Assembly: GCA_030916665.1 (NCBI GenBank)
Contig: JAUPWC010000591.1
Location: 1-7,917 of the forward strand
From: Verrucomicrobiota bacterium
Lineage (GTDB): Bacteria > Verrucomicrobiota > Verrucomicrobiia > Opitutales > Opitutaceae
Direction: 5' to 3'
Length of the DNA: 7,917 nucleotides
Both the position numbers and the translations under genes were made by a program. Within the stretch, counting starts at the first letter, position 1; each line of letters starts with the position of its first letter. This document shows, piece after piece, positions 1 to 6,972 of the stretch. The notes beneath the pieces are model-generated. The model did not search any database. It was not told the origin of the DNA and saw only the letters and a program-made list of their open reading frames with translations.

Positions 1-101
1 AGGAGCAGGAATTTCGCGGCCAGCGGGGCGGGCTCGGAGGATTCGGCAGCGGGGAGGGGGAGGATGAGTGCGAAACTGAGCAGGGCGAAAAAACCCACCA
101 A
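1..101 (-). CDS. Partial 5' end of a gene for an exported protein (signal peptide only visible)
   Basis: Reading the minus strand from a TTG at 101-99 (or the next codon, GTG at 98-96), the frame stays open to the left edge and encodes a classical signal peptide: a hydrophobic stretch GFFALLSFALILPLP, then AAESS as a likely signal peptidase I site, then PLAAKFLL. A purine-rich AGGTGGG lies at 114-108, six bases before the TTG, and fits a ribosome binding site. A GTG at 119-117 is also in frame but lies in a repeat arm and lacks such a site. Only about 33 residues are visible, so no family can be assigned from sequence. DUF1302/DUF1329 operons are often followed by a YCF48-like (BNR-repeat) periplasmic protein and an MMPL/RND transporter, so this could be the YCF48-like partner. 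That is inference from context. A terminator-like hairpin separates it from the DUF1329 gene, so it probably has its own promoter. Confidence 0.45.
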   Translation of the reverse strand, partial: MVGFFALLSFALILPLPAAESSEPAPLAAKFLL

Positions 102-113
102 CCCGAGCCCACC

Positions 114-209
114 TGTCACTCTGAGCGCAGCGAAGAGTCCAGCCGGACTCTGCAATGGCTTTGGCCTGCGGGCGCCGTTTCTGGATGCTTCGCTTCGCTC
201 AGCATGACA
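114..209. repeat. 96-bp intergenic inverted-repeat element (REP/MITE-like)
   Basis: The arms at 114-142 and 181-209 are 29 nt each and inverted; 24 of 29 positions match, both beginning TGTCA and ending TCCAG. The left arm also contains a shorter perfect hairpin: AGAGTCC (134-140), loop AGCC, GGACTCT (145-151). The arm core CTGAGCG.AGCGAAG resembles dispersed intergenic repeats seen in many high-GC bacteria. It has no coding capacity of its own and is too short to be an autonomous insertion sequence. Its left end lies 13 nt upstream of the putative start of the truncated gene, so it may form part of that gene's 5' region. Confidence 0.7.
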
Positions 210-249
210 GCTTCGGAAGTGAGGATCGGATATTCCAGCCTGGGGCAGG

Positions 250-273
250 CGAAGCATGACTGAGGCTGCTTCG
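250..273. other. Small intergenic hairpin
   Basis: CGAAGCA (250-256) and TGCTTCG (267-273) form a perfect 7-bp stem with a 10-nt loop. The sequence GCGAAGCATGAC shares wording with the right arm of the repeat at 114-209, so this may be a decayed copy of that element. There is no T-tract on either strand, so it is not a convincing terminator. Confidence 0.35.
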
Positions 274-312
274 GGGTGATGGGTGCGGCAAGAAAAAGCT
301 CGGCGCATAAAA

Positions 313-346
313 TGAAAAATCCGGCCGGAAAATTGTCCGGCCGGAT
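313..346 (-). terminator. Rho-independent terminator of the DUF1302-DUF1329 operon
   Basis: ATCCGGCCGG (319-328) pairs perfectly with CCGGCCGGAT (337-346). One more A-T pair closes the loop, giving an 11-bp stem and a 6-nt loop. Immediately to the left lies AAAAA, which reads as a T-tract after the hairpin on the minus strand. The structure is about 100 nt beyond the DUF1329 stop codon (449-451), oriented to end transcription coming from that gene. Confidence 0.75.
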
Positions 347-353
347 GGGGTGG

Positions 354-375
354 AGCGCGTTGACCCCAACGCGCT
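354..375. other. Perfect 9-bp stem-loop in the 3' untranslated region of the DUF1329 gene
   Basis: AGCGCGTTG (354-362) and CAACGCGCT (367-375) form a perfect stem around the 4-nt loop ACCC. On the minus strand it precedes the terminator hairpin by about 7 nt, giving two tandem stem-loops after the DUF1329 gene. On the plus strand it is followed by only two further T residues. It could stabilise the 3' end of the operon transcript or act as an auxiliary terminator for either strand. Confidence 0.5.
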
Positions 376-448
376 TTGGTCTGTGGGCTATCGAGCCAGC
401 GCCCTGAGATCAGGTCGCTCCACCTCGGTGCAGGGACGCTCTGCCCGC

Positions 449-1831
449 TCAGCGCACGCCTTCCTGGCGCAGCTTGGCCGGGGTGTAGTCCTGCGGGGTG
501 CGTTTCAGGCCGTAGTCATACATCTTGTTTTCGTTATCGAGGACGATGGCGAGGTAGCGGCCGGCGAGCAGGTCGGTATGCACCTCGAGGGTGCTCCAGA
601 AGATCTGCGCGTCGTAGTAGTTGATGCAATGCGCCTCGGAGACGCGCCAGAGCTGGCCGCGGCCGTCGTATTGGTCCACGGCGAGCACCTGCCAGCTGTC
701 CTCGTCCACGTAGAAGGTGCGGCGCGAATAGACGTGGTTGGTGCCGGCCTTGAGTGCGGCCTCGACGACCCACACGCGGTGGAGTTCGTAGCGGGTGAGG
801 TCCTGGTTGATGTGCAGCGGCTTCAGGATGTCGGCCACCTTCACGCTGTCGCTGTGCAGCCGGTAGGCGTTGTAGGGGACGAACATCTCTTTCTTGCCGA
901 CGAGCGTCCACTCGTAGCGGTCGGGGGCGCCGTTGAACATGTCGAACTGGTCGGAGGTGCGCATCCCGTCGGCGGCGGTGCCGGGGTTGTCGTATTCGAC
1001 GGAGGGGGCGAGGCGCACGCGGCGCTGGCCGGCGTTGTAGATCCAGGCACGGCGCTTCTCCTTCACCTGATCCATCGTCTCGTGGACCACGAGGATGGAG
1101 CCGGCGAGGCGGGCGGGTGCGGTGACGGCCTGCTTGAAGTAGATCAGCACGTTTTCATCGGCGAGGTCGCGGGCGAGCTGCTCCTGCGGGATGTCGTCGC
1201 GGCAGTAGTTGAAGAGGAACTCGTCCTCGAACTGGACCAGATTGTAACTGCCGTCGCGCTGCGGGGCGGCTTGGGCGATGAACCGTTCGGCCGCGACGCC
1301 GCGGTAGCGCACGAGGTGGTTCCAGATCACCTGCAGGCCGTTTTCGGGCTGGGTGAAGGGGATGCCCACCACGCAGCCGGAGATGCCGTTGCCGCCTTCG
1401 GTGAGCGCGGCGGTGGCGGCGTATTGCTTTGTGGCGTCATAGATGCGCTGCGGGGCCGAGGCGGAGCGTTGCGTCTTATAGATGGGGATCGAGTAGGAGG
1501 GGTAGGCCTTGAGCAGGGCTTGCTGACCGGCGGTGAGCTTGTCGGCGTATTGGCCGGCGTTGGCCGCCGTGATGGTGAACAGCGGCTGCTCGCCCGCGAA
1601 GGGGTCGGGATGGTGCATGCCGGGCGCATAGCCGGCGGGAGCGGTCGTGAGGCCGCCGGACCACACCGGGATGGAGCCGTCGGCATTGCCGGCCTTTTCG
1701 CCGCCGAGCGGCGTGAGGTCGGCGCCCAAGCGGGCGGGATCGGCCGCGAGAAGCGCGACCGCGGAGGACCCGCCTAAGCAAAACAGTGCTACGGCGCGGC
1801 GAGCAGTGGAGGGAAAGAAATTCATTTTCAT
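449..1831 (-). CDS. DUF1329 family exported protein
   Basis: The product is 460 residues, about the usual length of the family. The N-terminus has basic residues (RR at 11-12), a hydrophobic stretch to about residue 28 and a likely signal peptidase I cut near ALLA-ADP. The cysteine at 18 is not in a lipobox, so a periplasmic rather than lipoprotein location is inferred. Family hallmarks are LGADLTPLG..KAGNADGSIP (35-55), LAPSVEYD (about 275-282), DMFNG (about 296-300) followed by DRYEWTLVGKKE..VPYNAY, and a C-terminal half rich in aromatic residues. DUF1329 proteins are thought to have a LolA/LolB-like fold able to hold a lipid; the biochemical role is unknown. It starts 18 nt after the DUF1302 stop, so the two are one operon. 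The ATG at 1831 is followed two codons later by another ATG at 1825; no strong Shine-Dalgarno motif decides between them. Confidence 0.93.
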   Translation of the reverse strand: MKMNFFPSTARRAVALFCLGGSSAVALLAADPARLGADLTPLGGEKAGNADGSIPVWSGGLTTAPAGYAPGMHHPDPFAGEQPLFTITAANAGQYADKLTAGQQALLKAYPSYSIPIYKTQRSASAPQRIYDATKQYAATAALTEGGNGISGCVVGIPFTQPENGLQVIWNHLVRYRGVAAERFIAQAAPQRDGSYNLVQFEDEFLFNYCRDDIPQEQLARDLADENVLIYFKQAVTAPARLAGSILVVHETMDQVKEKRRAWIYNAGQRRVRLAPSVEYDNPGTAADGMRTSDQFDMFNGAPDRYEWTLVGKKEMFVPYNAYRLHSDSVKVADILKPLHINQDLTRYELHRVWVVEAALKAGTNHVYSRRTFYVDEDSWQVLAVDQYDGRGQLWRVSEAHCINYYDAQIFWSTLEVHTDLLAGRYLAIVLDNENKMYDYGLKRTPQDYTPAKLRQEGVR

Positions 1832-1849
1832 GGGTCGTAGGGCGGCGGG

Positions 1850-3826
1850 TTAGAACGAATACTTCAGGGTGGCGGAGACGTAGTCGCGGTCGCCGAGAAG
1901 ATTGTAGCGGCCGGCGCCGCCGAAGTTCACGTAGCGCAGTTCGACCGCCCAGGCGTTCTGGTAGGTGAAGTCGGCGCCGACGGTGATCGTCTTGCGGCCG
2001 TGCAGGAAGTTGCCGAGCGGGAGCGGCGTGTTGCCGCCGACATCGTGCGCGAAGACGAGGAGCGGCGAGACGTTAACGCCGGCGAAGGCGTTGTTGTAGT
2101 CGAGACGGCCGACCAGCTGGTAGCCCCAGGAAAATTCGTCGGCGAAGGCGCTCGACGGTTCGGAGAGCGGCAGGGTGCCGGCGGTGTTGCTGCTGGAGCC
2201 GTTCATGTAAGCGAGCTCGCCGCCGACAAACGTGCCCTGGCCGTCGAAGCGCAGGACGCGTTTGGCCGGAAGGTCGGCCCTGACGAAGCCGACTTCAGCC
2301 AGCAGGGTGGACTGGGCGGCGCCGAGGATGCCGCGGCCGACGCGGGTCGCGGTGAGCTGGCCGGTCCAGACCTTGTGACGGCGGTAGCCGGTGATGTGGG
2401 TGTTGAGCTGGCCGGCGTAGTTGCCGAGCTGGTTGTTGGTCCCGTAGGTGGGATTGATGGAGGAGAGCGCGGCAAAGAGCAGTTCGACGTCGTCCACTTG
2501 CAGGGGCTGGTTGGAGCGGTAGCTCACTTCGCCCTGCAGCGCTACGCCGTTGATGCTGGTGTTGAAGCTGGCGCCGACCAGCCGGATGTCCTCGGGGAAC
2601 TCGATCAGGTAGTTGGCCGTCTGCGCCGAGGTGAGGAAGCCGATGGTGCGCGCGCCCGAGGCGATCTGCGAGGCGGCCGTGTAGAAGGGTTGCAGGGTGG
2701 GCGGCAGCGCGGCGGCGGGCACACCGGTGAGGGCTGCACCCACGACGGTCTGCATGCCCGCCGGCGCCGTGGTGCTGTTGAACAGACCGCTGGCAATCAT
2801 GGCGGGCACGAGGTTGGCGGTGCCCAGGCTGAGGGCCGTGGACTGCACGAGCGCCGGGCTGATGGCCGAGGTCGGCGTGCGGGCCGAGATCGCGGGCAGC
2901 CGGCTGTGGTAATTCATGAAGTAGAAACCGAACTCCGTGCTGTTGAGGTCTTCCGCGAGCCAGCGCAGGTTGACGCCATACTGGCCCTGCTCGTCGGGTT
3001 CACCATCGGGACCGCGGGTGACCGCACCGAGACCGGCGCTGTCGGCAATGGCGCCGAAGCCGAGATAGACCTTGGTGCCGCCCTTGGCGACGAAGTCGTT
3101 CGTGCTGAAATAGGTGCCGGGCGGATCCACGCGGGTGCGCTTCCAGTCGAGGAGGTAGAAGGCCTCGAGCGTGACCGTGTCGGAGAGGCTGACCGAACCG
3201 GAGACCATGTTGACCGGCAGGAGCGCCTCCTTGAGCTCGGAGCCGGGCAGGCGGAGCTTGGCGACGTCGATCGGGTTGACCGAGTTGATGCCGTTGGGGA
3301 TGAAGGTGCTCTCGCCCCAGCTCAGCACCTGCTGGCCGATGCGGAGCGTGGCGGGCATGCCGCCGAGGTCGGCCTTGAAGTAGAGGTAGGCGTCGAGGAG
3401 CTCGGCGCCCTCGGCGACGAGCTTTTGGGCCTCCTTGTTCAGCGCGGTGCGCTCGCGGGTGCCGTTGGAATTGACGAAATCGTTGAAGTAATAGCCGCGG
3501 ACGAAGAGGCCGCCGTTGCGGTGGTCGAGCTGGAGGTCGTGGTTCGCCTTCACGAGGAACGAGGCCATGCCGCGCTTGTAGTTCAGATTGCCGTCGTCGG
3601 CGTTGCCGGAGCGCTGGAGGCCGCCCGAGTTGATGCTGTAATAATCGCGGTCGGGATCCTGCAGGCGGTAGAGCCCGCCCACGGACAGCGTGGTGTCGAA
3701 GCTGCCCTTGAACTCGCCGAGTTCGAAGACAAATGCGGAGGCGGTCGGCAGGGCCGAAGTCGCAGCAGCCAGCGCGATCAGAAGAGGGGCGCGCAAGCGA
3801 CGGTTGATGACATGGCGTAGGTTCAT
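1850..3826 (-). CDS. DUF1302 family outer-membrane beta-barrel protein
   Basis: Counted from the ATG at 3826, the protein has 658 residues. Residues 1-31 are a signal peptide (RRLR, then a hydrophobic Ala/Leu stretch, cut after TASA). The mature part has alternating beta-strand character and ends in KYSF, the terminal aromatic residue typical of barrels inserted by the BAM machinery. DUF1302 hallmarks are the block at about 162-205 (RIGQQVLSWGES, NGIN, GSELKEALLPV) and EFPEDIRLVGASFNTS followed by LQGEVSYR in the second half. Between these halves lies an Ala/Thr/Pro-rich, cysteine-free stretch that is probably a long loop. The family is linked by gene context to lipid, ester or hydrocarbon-related transport together with DUF1329; the substrate here is unknown. 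An in-frame TTG at 3886 would add 20 residues with no export logic, so the ATG that places the signal peptide at the N-terminus is preferred. No clear Shine-Dalgarno motif precedes it. Confidence 0.92.
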   Translation of the reverse strand: MNLRHVINRRLRAPLLIALAAATSALPTASAFVFELGEFKGSFDTTLSVGGLYRLQDPDRDYYSINSGGLQRSGNADDGNLNYKRGMASFLVKANHDLQLDHRNGGLFVRGYYFNDFVNSNGTRERTALNKEAQKLVAEGAELLDAYLYFKADLGGMPATLRIGQQVLSWGESTFIPNGINSVNPIDVAKLRLPGSELKEALLPVNMVSGSVSLSDTVTLEAFYLLDWKRTRVDPPGTYFSTNDFVAKGGTKVYLGFGAIADSAGLGAVTRGPDGEPDEQGQYGVNLRWLAEDLNSTEFGFYFMNYHSRLPAISARTPTSAISPALVQSTALSLGTANLVPAMIASGLFNSTTAPAGMQTVVGAALTGVPAAALPPTLQPFYTAASQIASGARTIGFLTSAQTANYLIEFPEDIRLVGASFNTSINGVALQGEVSYRSNQPLQVDDVELLFAALSSINPTYGTNNQLGNYAGQLNTHITGYRRHKVWTGQLTATRVGRGILGAAQSTLLAEVGFVRADLPAKRVLRFDGQGTFVGGELAYMNGSSSNTAGTLPLSEPSSAFADEFSWGYQLVGRLDYNNAFAGVNVSPLLVFAHDVGGNTPLPLGNFLHGRKTITVGADFTYQNAWAVELRYVNFGGAGRYNLLGDRDYVSATLKYSF

Positions 3827-3831
3827 AAATG

Positions 3832-3845
3832 TGTTCAATGAAACA
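3832..3845. promoter_or_regulatory. Palindrome TGTTC-N4-AAACA, near match to a LexA-type operator
   Basis: TGTTC (3832-3836), AATG, AAACA (3841-3845) differs by one base from a perfect TGTTC-N4-GAACA palindrome. From memory, that is the LexA motif reported for Verrucomicrobia. The site lies just before the DUF1302 start codon and about 167 nt before the uvrA start. This distance is long for direct control of uvrA but would suit repression in the shared divergent region. It could also be chance. Confidence 0.3.
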
Positions 3846-3877
3846 ATACGGCCCGGGGTGGGGCTGATGGGGTAGGT

Positions 3878-3896
3878 AGCGGGCAACGCGCCCGCT
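3878..3896. other. GC-rich hairpin in the divergent intergenic region
   Basis: AGCGGGC (3878-3884) and GCCCGCT (3890-3896) form a perfect 7-bp stem with a 5-nt loop (AACGC). It lies 52 nt upstream of the DUF1302 start and would be in that gene's leader if transcription begins to its right. No T-tract follows on either strand, so it is not an intrinsic terminator. It may be a leader structure or a short dispersed palindrome. Confidence 0.4.
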
Positions 3897-3929
3897 TATG
3901 ACATTGAGATGAAGCTGCTTCGTGCTTCC

Positions 3930-3941
3930 GAACTCAAGTTC
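3930..3941. promoter_or_regulatory. Perfect palindrome GAAC-N4-GTTC upstream of uvrA, candidate SOS box
   Basis: GAACTCAAGTTC is an inverted repeat of GAACT around CA and contains the exact half-sites GAAC and GTTC separated by four bases. This is the layout of the LexA box of Bacillus and other Gram-positives. It is preceded by C, as in that consensus. It lies 70 nt before the uvrA start codon, a normal operator distance, and uvrA is a common SOS gene. Binding by LexA is inference; I see no convincing -35/-10 pair next to it. Confidence 0.4.
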
Positions 3942-4011
3942 TAAACGGCCTTGTTCGGGCAGGGATGATTTACCCCTTTGACGCCCGCACCGATTCGACA
4001 AGGTTCAGCGC

Positions 4012-6912
4012 GTGGACGCCGCCACTCACATCCATGTCAAGGGAGCCCGGGAGCACAACCTGCGGAACCTCGAGCTGCGCATCCCACGCGGCCGGCTGGT
4101 CGTGCTCACGGGCCCGAGCGGATCGGGCAAGTCGTCACTGGCCTTCGACACGATCTACGCCGAGGGCTACAGAAAATACATGGAAAGCCTCTCGGCTTCC
4201 GCGCGCCAGGTGCTGGAGCAGCTCAAGCGGCCCGATGTGGATTTCATCCACGGGCTCTCGCCCGTGCTCGCGATCGAGCAGCGCACCGGCGGCGGCTCGC
4301 CGCGCAGCACGGTGGCGACGGTGACCGAGGTGGCCGACTACGCGCGTCTGCTCTGGGCCCTGTGCGGCGAGCAGCGCTGTCCGAAGGACGGTGGTCGCGT
4401 CGAGAAGCGCTCGCTCGACGACTGTCTCAACCAGCTCTTCCGCGACGCGCCGGGCGAGCGGGCCATTTTGCTGGCGCCGTGGATGCGCGCCAAGCCTTCG
4501 GTGTTGCGCGACGAACTGCCGCGGTTGCGCCAGCGCGGCTTCCAGCGCGTGCGCATCGCCGGCGAGATCAAGTCGCTGGACGAGCCCAAGCTCGTGCCCA
4601 ACGGCGCGGAGGAAATCCCGGTCGAACTCGTCGTGGACCGCGTCGTGGTCGCCGCCGACCAGCGCAGCCGGCTCGCCGACTCGCTGGAGCTGGCCTTCCG
4701 CGAGGGGCAGAGCCGCGTGCTCGTGCTCGTGCAGAAAAACGCCGAGGCGCCCTGGCGCGAGATCCCCCTGAGCCAGAACCTGAGCTGCGTGAACTGTGGC
4801 GACGTGTTCGAGCCGCTCACGCCGCGGCATTTCTCCTTCAACCACACCGAAGGTGCCTGCGCGGAATGCGGCGGGCTCGGACGCAAGCTCACGTTTAGCG
4901 AGGAACTGATCGTGCCCAAGCCCGAGAAGTCCGTGCGCGAGGGCGCCATCAAGCCCTGGCGCATCGGTGGGAAGAACCTCATCATCCGCCACAACGCCAT
5001 CCTCAAGCAGCTCGCGGAACAGCTGCCCTTCGATGCGGAGAAGCCGTGGGAAGATCTGCCTGAGGAAACGCGGCGCGTCTTGCTGCACGGGGCGGGGGAG
5101 CGGCTGTTCACTTTCAGGCTGCGCAAGGCGGCGAAGGTCGAGGCGCAGCCGTTCTCCGGCGTGATCGCCATGCTCGGCGAATCCCGGCGCGAGTCGCGCA
5201 GCGACGGCTACCGCGCGCGGCTGGCGACCTTCATGGCGAGCGGCGACTGTCCCACCTGCCACGGCCTGCGGCTCAACGCCCGCAGCGCGGCGGTGCGGGT
5301 AGGTAGGGCGAATCCTCCGGATGAGCCGCGGCTCGTCGGGACGACTCGCCCTACCGATTTCGGCTTCGCCGAATTCCTGCGCCTGGACATCCGTGCCGCG
5401 CTGGCCTTCATGCGCGGCCTGCCCGCGACGCTGCCGGCGACGGACGCCGTGCGCGAGGTGCTCGATGGCGTCACGCAGCGGCTGCATTTTCTGGAAGAAA
5501 CCGGCCTCGGCTACCTGACGCTCGAACGCGAATACCCGACACTCTCCGGGGGCGAGGCGCAGCGGGTCCGCCTCGCCACACAGCTCGGCATGGGACTGGT
5601 CGGCGTGATTTACGTGCTCGACGAGCCCAGCATCGGCCTGCACCCGCACGACAACCAGCGCCTGCTCGCCACGCTCCGCGAGTTGCGCGACCGCGGCAAC
5701 ACGGTGCTGGTGGTCGAGCACGACGCCGACACCATGCGCATCGCCGACGAACTCATCGAACTCGGGCCCGGTGCCGGCACCGAGGGCGGCGAGATTCTCT
5801 TCCACGGCACGCCCGCCGACTGCGCGAAGCTCCCTCTGTCTGCTTCCCGCACCGGCGCCTACCTTGGCGGCAAGCTTGGCGTGATGAAGGACGCGAAGAC
5901 CAAGGAGCCGGACGGCCGTTGGCTCACGATCAAGGGCGCGAGCGAGCACAACCTGAAGGACGTCGAGGCGCGCTTCCCCGTCGGGCTGCTGACGTGCGTC
6001 ACGGGCGTGTCTGGCTCAGGCAAGAGCTCGCTCGTGAACGACATTCTGGCGGCCGCCGCCGCGAGGAAGCTCAACGGTGCGAAGTCAGTGCCTGGTCGGC
6101 ACCGCGGCCTGAGCGGCTTGGAGCATTTTGAGAAGTCGGTGCAAGTGGACCAGGAACCCATCGGCCGCAGCCCGCGCTCGAATCCGGCGAGTTACGTCGG
6201 CTTGCTGGACCTGTTGCGCGACCTTTTCGCCAAACTCCCGTTGGCCAAGGTGCGTGGCTACAAGGCGAACCGATTCAGTTTCAACGTGCGCGGCGGACGC
6301 TGCGAGCGCTGCCAGGGTGACGGCCAGATCCGCCTCGACATGCAGTTCATAGCCGACGCCTATGCGCCGTGTCCGAGCTGTGACGGCCGGCGCTTCAACC
6401 GCGAGACGCTGGAGGTGCGCTACCACGGCAAGAGCATCGCCGAAGTCCTTGATCTCACGGTGCGCGAGGCTTTGCAGCTTTTCCGGGCGCACCCGCGCAT
6501 CGTGGAGAAACTGGCCACACTCGACGCCGTGGGCCTCGGTTATCTCCAGCTCGGCCAGTCGGCCACGACGCTCTCCGGCGGCGAGGCGCAGCGTATCAAG
6601 CTCTCGCTCGAACTCAGCAAGCGCGAGCAGGGCACCACGCTTTACATTCTCGACGAGCCGACGACCGGCCTGCACTGGACCGACATCCAGCGCCTGACGG
6701 ACCTGCTGTTCAAGCTGCGTGACGCCGGCAACACCCTCATCGTGATCGAGCACAACCTCGATGTGATCAGGCTCGCGGACTGGATCATCGATCTCGGTCC
6801 CGGTGGTGGGCCGGATGGCGGCGAGATTGTGTATGCTGGGCCGGTGGCAGCATTGGCCAAGGAGAAGCGCTCGTTGACGGGGCAGGCGCTGGGTGAAGAA
6901 AGGAAGAAGTAA
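4012..6912 (+). CDS. uvrA: UvrA, ATPase subunit of the UvrABC excision nuclease
   Basis: UvrA detects bulky DNA damage and loads UvrB in nucleotide excision repair. The 966-residue protein has the full twin-ABC layout. First half: Walker A GPSGSGKS (34-41), zinc module C259/C262/C283/C286, a further CxxC (C413, C416), signature LSGGE (511-515) and Walker B with D537-E538. Second half: Walker A GVSGSGKS (665-672), zinc module C764/C767/C787/C790, signature LSGGE (854-858) and Walker B D881-E882. The distance between Walker A and the first zinc module leaves room for the UvrB-binding domain, so it is not the shortened UvrA2 type. The GTG start at 4012 has AAGG eight bases upstream and places [13 protein letters not shown] at residues 7-19, as usual. 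Oddity: residues 431-448 are encoded by a 54-bp palindromic repeat inserted in frame. Some positions differ from typical UvrA ([16 protein letters not shown]), so a paralogue is possible. Confidence 0.97.
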   Translation: MDAATHIHVKGAREHNLRNLELRIPRGRLVVLTGPSGSGKSSLAFDTIYAEGYRKYMESLSASARQVLEQLKRPDVDFIHGLSPVLAIEQRTGGGSPRSTVATVTEVADYARLLWALCGEQRCPKDGGRVEKRSLDDCLNQLFRDAPGERAILLAPWMRAKPSVLRDELPRLRQRGFQRVRIAGEIKSLDEPKLVPNGAEEIPVELVVDRVVVAADQRSRLADSLELAFREGQSRVLVLVQKNAEAPWREIPLSQNLSCVNCGDVFEPLTPRHFSFNHTEGACAECGGLGRKLTFSEELIVPKPEKSVREGAIKPWRIGGKNLIIRHNAILKQLAEQLPFDAEKPWEDLPEETRRVLLHGAGERLFTFRLRKAAKVEAQPFSGVIAMLGESRRESRSDGYRARLATFMASGDCPTCHGLRLNARSAAVRVGRANPPDEPRLVGTTRPTDFGFAEFLRLDIRAALAFMRGLPATLPATDAVREVLDGVTQRLHFLEETGLGYLTLEREYPTLSGGEAQRVRLATQLGMGLVGVIYVLDEPSIGLHPHDNQRLLATLRELRDRGNTVLVVEHDADTMRIADELIELGPGAGTEGGEILFHGTPADCAKLPLSASRTGAYLGGKLGVMKDAKTKEPDGRWLTIKGASEHNLKDVEARFPVGLLTCVTGVSGSGKSSLVNDILAAAAARKLNGAKSVPGRHRGLSGLEHFEKSVQVDQEPIGRSPRSNPASYVGLLDLLRDLFAKLPLAKVRGYKANRFSFNVRGGRCERCQGDGQIRLDMQFIADAYAPCPSCDGRRFNRETLEVRYHGKSIAEVLDLTVREALQLFRAHPRIVEKLATLDAVGLGYLQLGQSATTLSGGEAQRIKLSLELSKREQGTTLYILDEPTTGLHWTDIQRLTDLLFKLRDAGNTLIVIEHNLDVIRLADWIIDLGPGGGPDGGEIVYAGPVAALAKEKRSLTGQALGEERKK
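5302..5355. repeat. 54-bp palindromic element inserted in frame within uvrA
   Basis: The left arm (5302-5328) and right arm (5329-5355) are each 27 nt and inverted with no spacer; 23 of 27 positions match. The outer ends are GGTAGGGCGA and its complement, and the centre is GAGCCG/CGGCTC. The element is exactly 18 codons and starts on a codon boundary of uvrA. Four of its six reading frames have no stop. It encodes residues 431-448, from [10 protein letters not shown] to GTTRPT, rich in Pro, Arg and Gly and unlike the surrounding UvrA sequence. There is no obvious target-site duplication. Arms this similar imply either a recent insertion or selection for pairing. Confidence 0.85.
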
Positions 6913-6923
6913 AAAGGAAGAAT

Positions 6924-6956
6924 TAAGAAATCCGGCCGGCAGGTGCTGGTTTCTTA
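6924..6956. terminator. Possible bidirectional terminator between convergent genes
   Basis: Between the uvrA stop (6910-6912) and the stop of the opposing gene (6973-6975), TAAGAAA (6924-6930) pairs with TTTCTTA (6950-6956). Inside it, CCGGC (6936-6940) pairs with GCTGG (6945-6949), with one G-T pair and a 4-nt loop. A 5-nt bulge TCCGG separates the two stems. The A/T-rich outer stem can serve as the U-tract in either direction. The structure is imperfect, so the call is tentative. Confidence 0.35.
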
Positions 6957-6972
6957 CCTCTTAACCCTCACT

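Noticed and set aside
403..414. Short palindrome CCTGAGATCAGG
   Set aside because: Only 5-bp arms and no supporting context; expected by chance in a window this size.
350..1777. Open frame on the plus strand opposite the DUF1329 gene (475 codons)
   Set aside because: Same antisense shadow pattern, biased Gly/Val/Ala/Glu composition and no domain; the minus-strand DUF1329 protein is unmistakable.
2000..3820. Long open frame on the plus strand opposite the DUF1302 gene (606 codons)
   Set aside because: It is antisense to a clearly recognised gene, has low-complexity Glu/Val/Gly/Ala composition and no recognisable domain. This is the usual shadow of GC-rich codon use.
3827..3886. 20-codon N-terminal extension of DUF1302 from a TTG at 3886
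   Set aside because: It would bury the signal peptide behind a non-hydrophobic leader and has no ribosome binding site; the ATG at 3826 fits an exported barrel.
3940..4000. Possible sigma70 promoter for uvrA (TTGTTC at 3951-3956)
   Set aside because: No acceptable -10 hexamer lies at 16-18 bp from it, so I do not report a promoter.
4135..5949. Long open frame on the minus strand opposite uvrA (604 codons)
   Set aside because: Antisense to uvrA, Arg/Ala/Glu/His-rich and without known motifs; explained by high GC third positions in uvrA.
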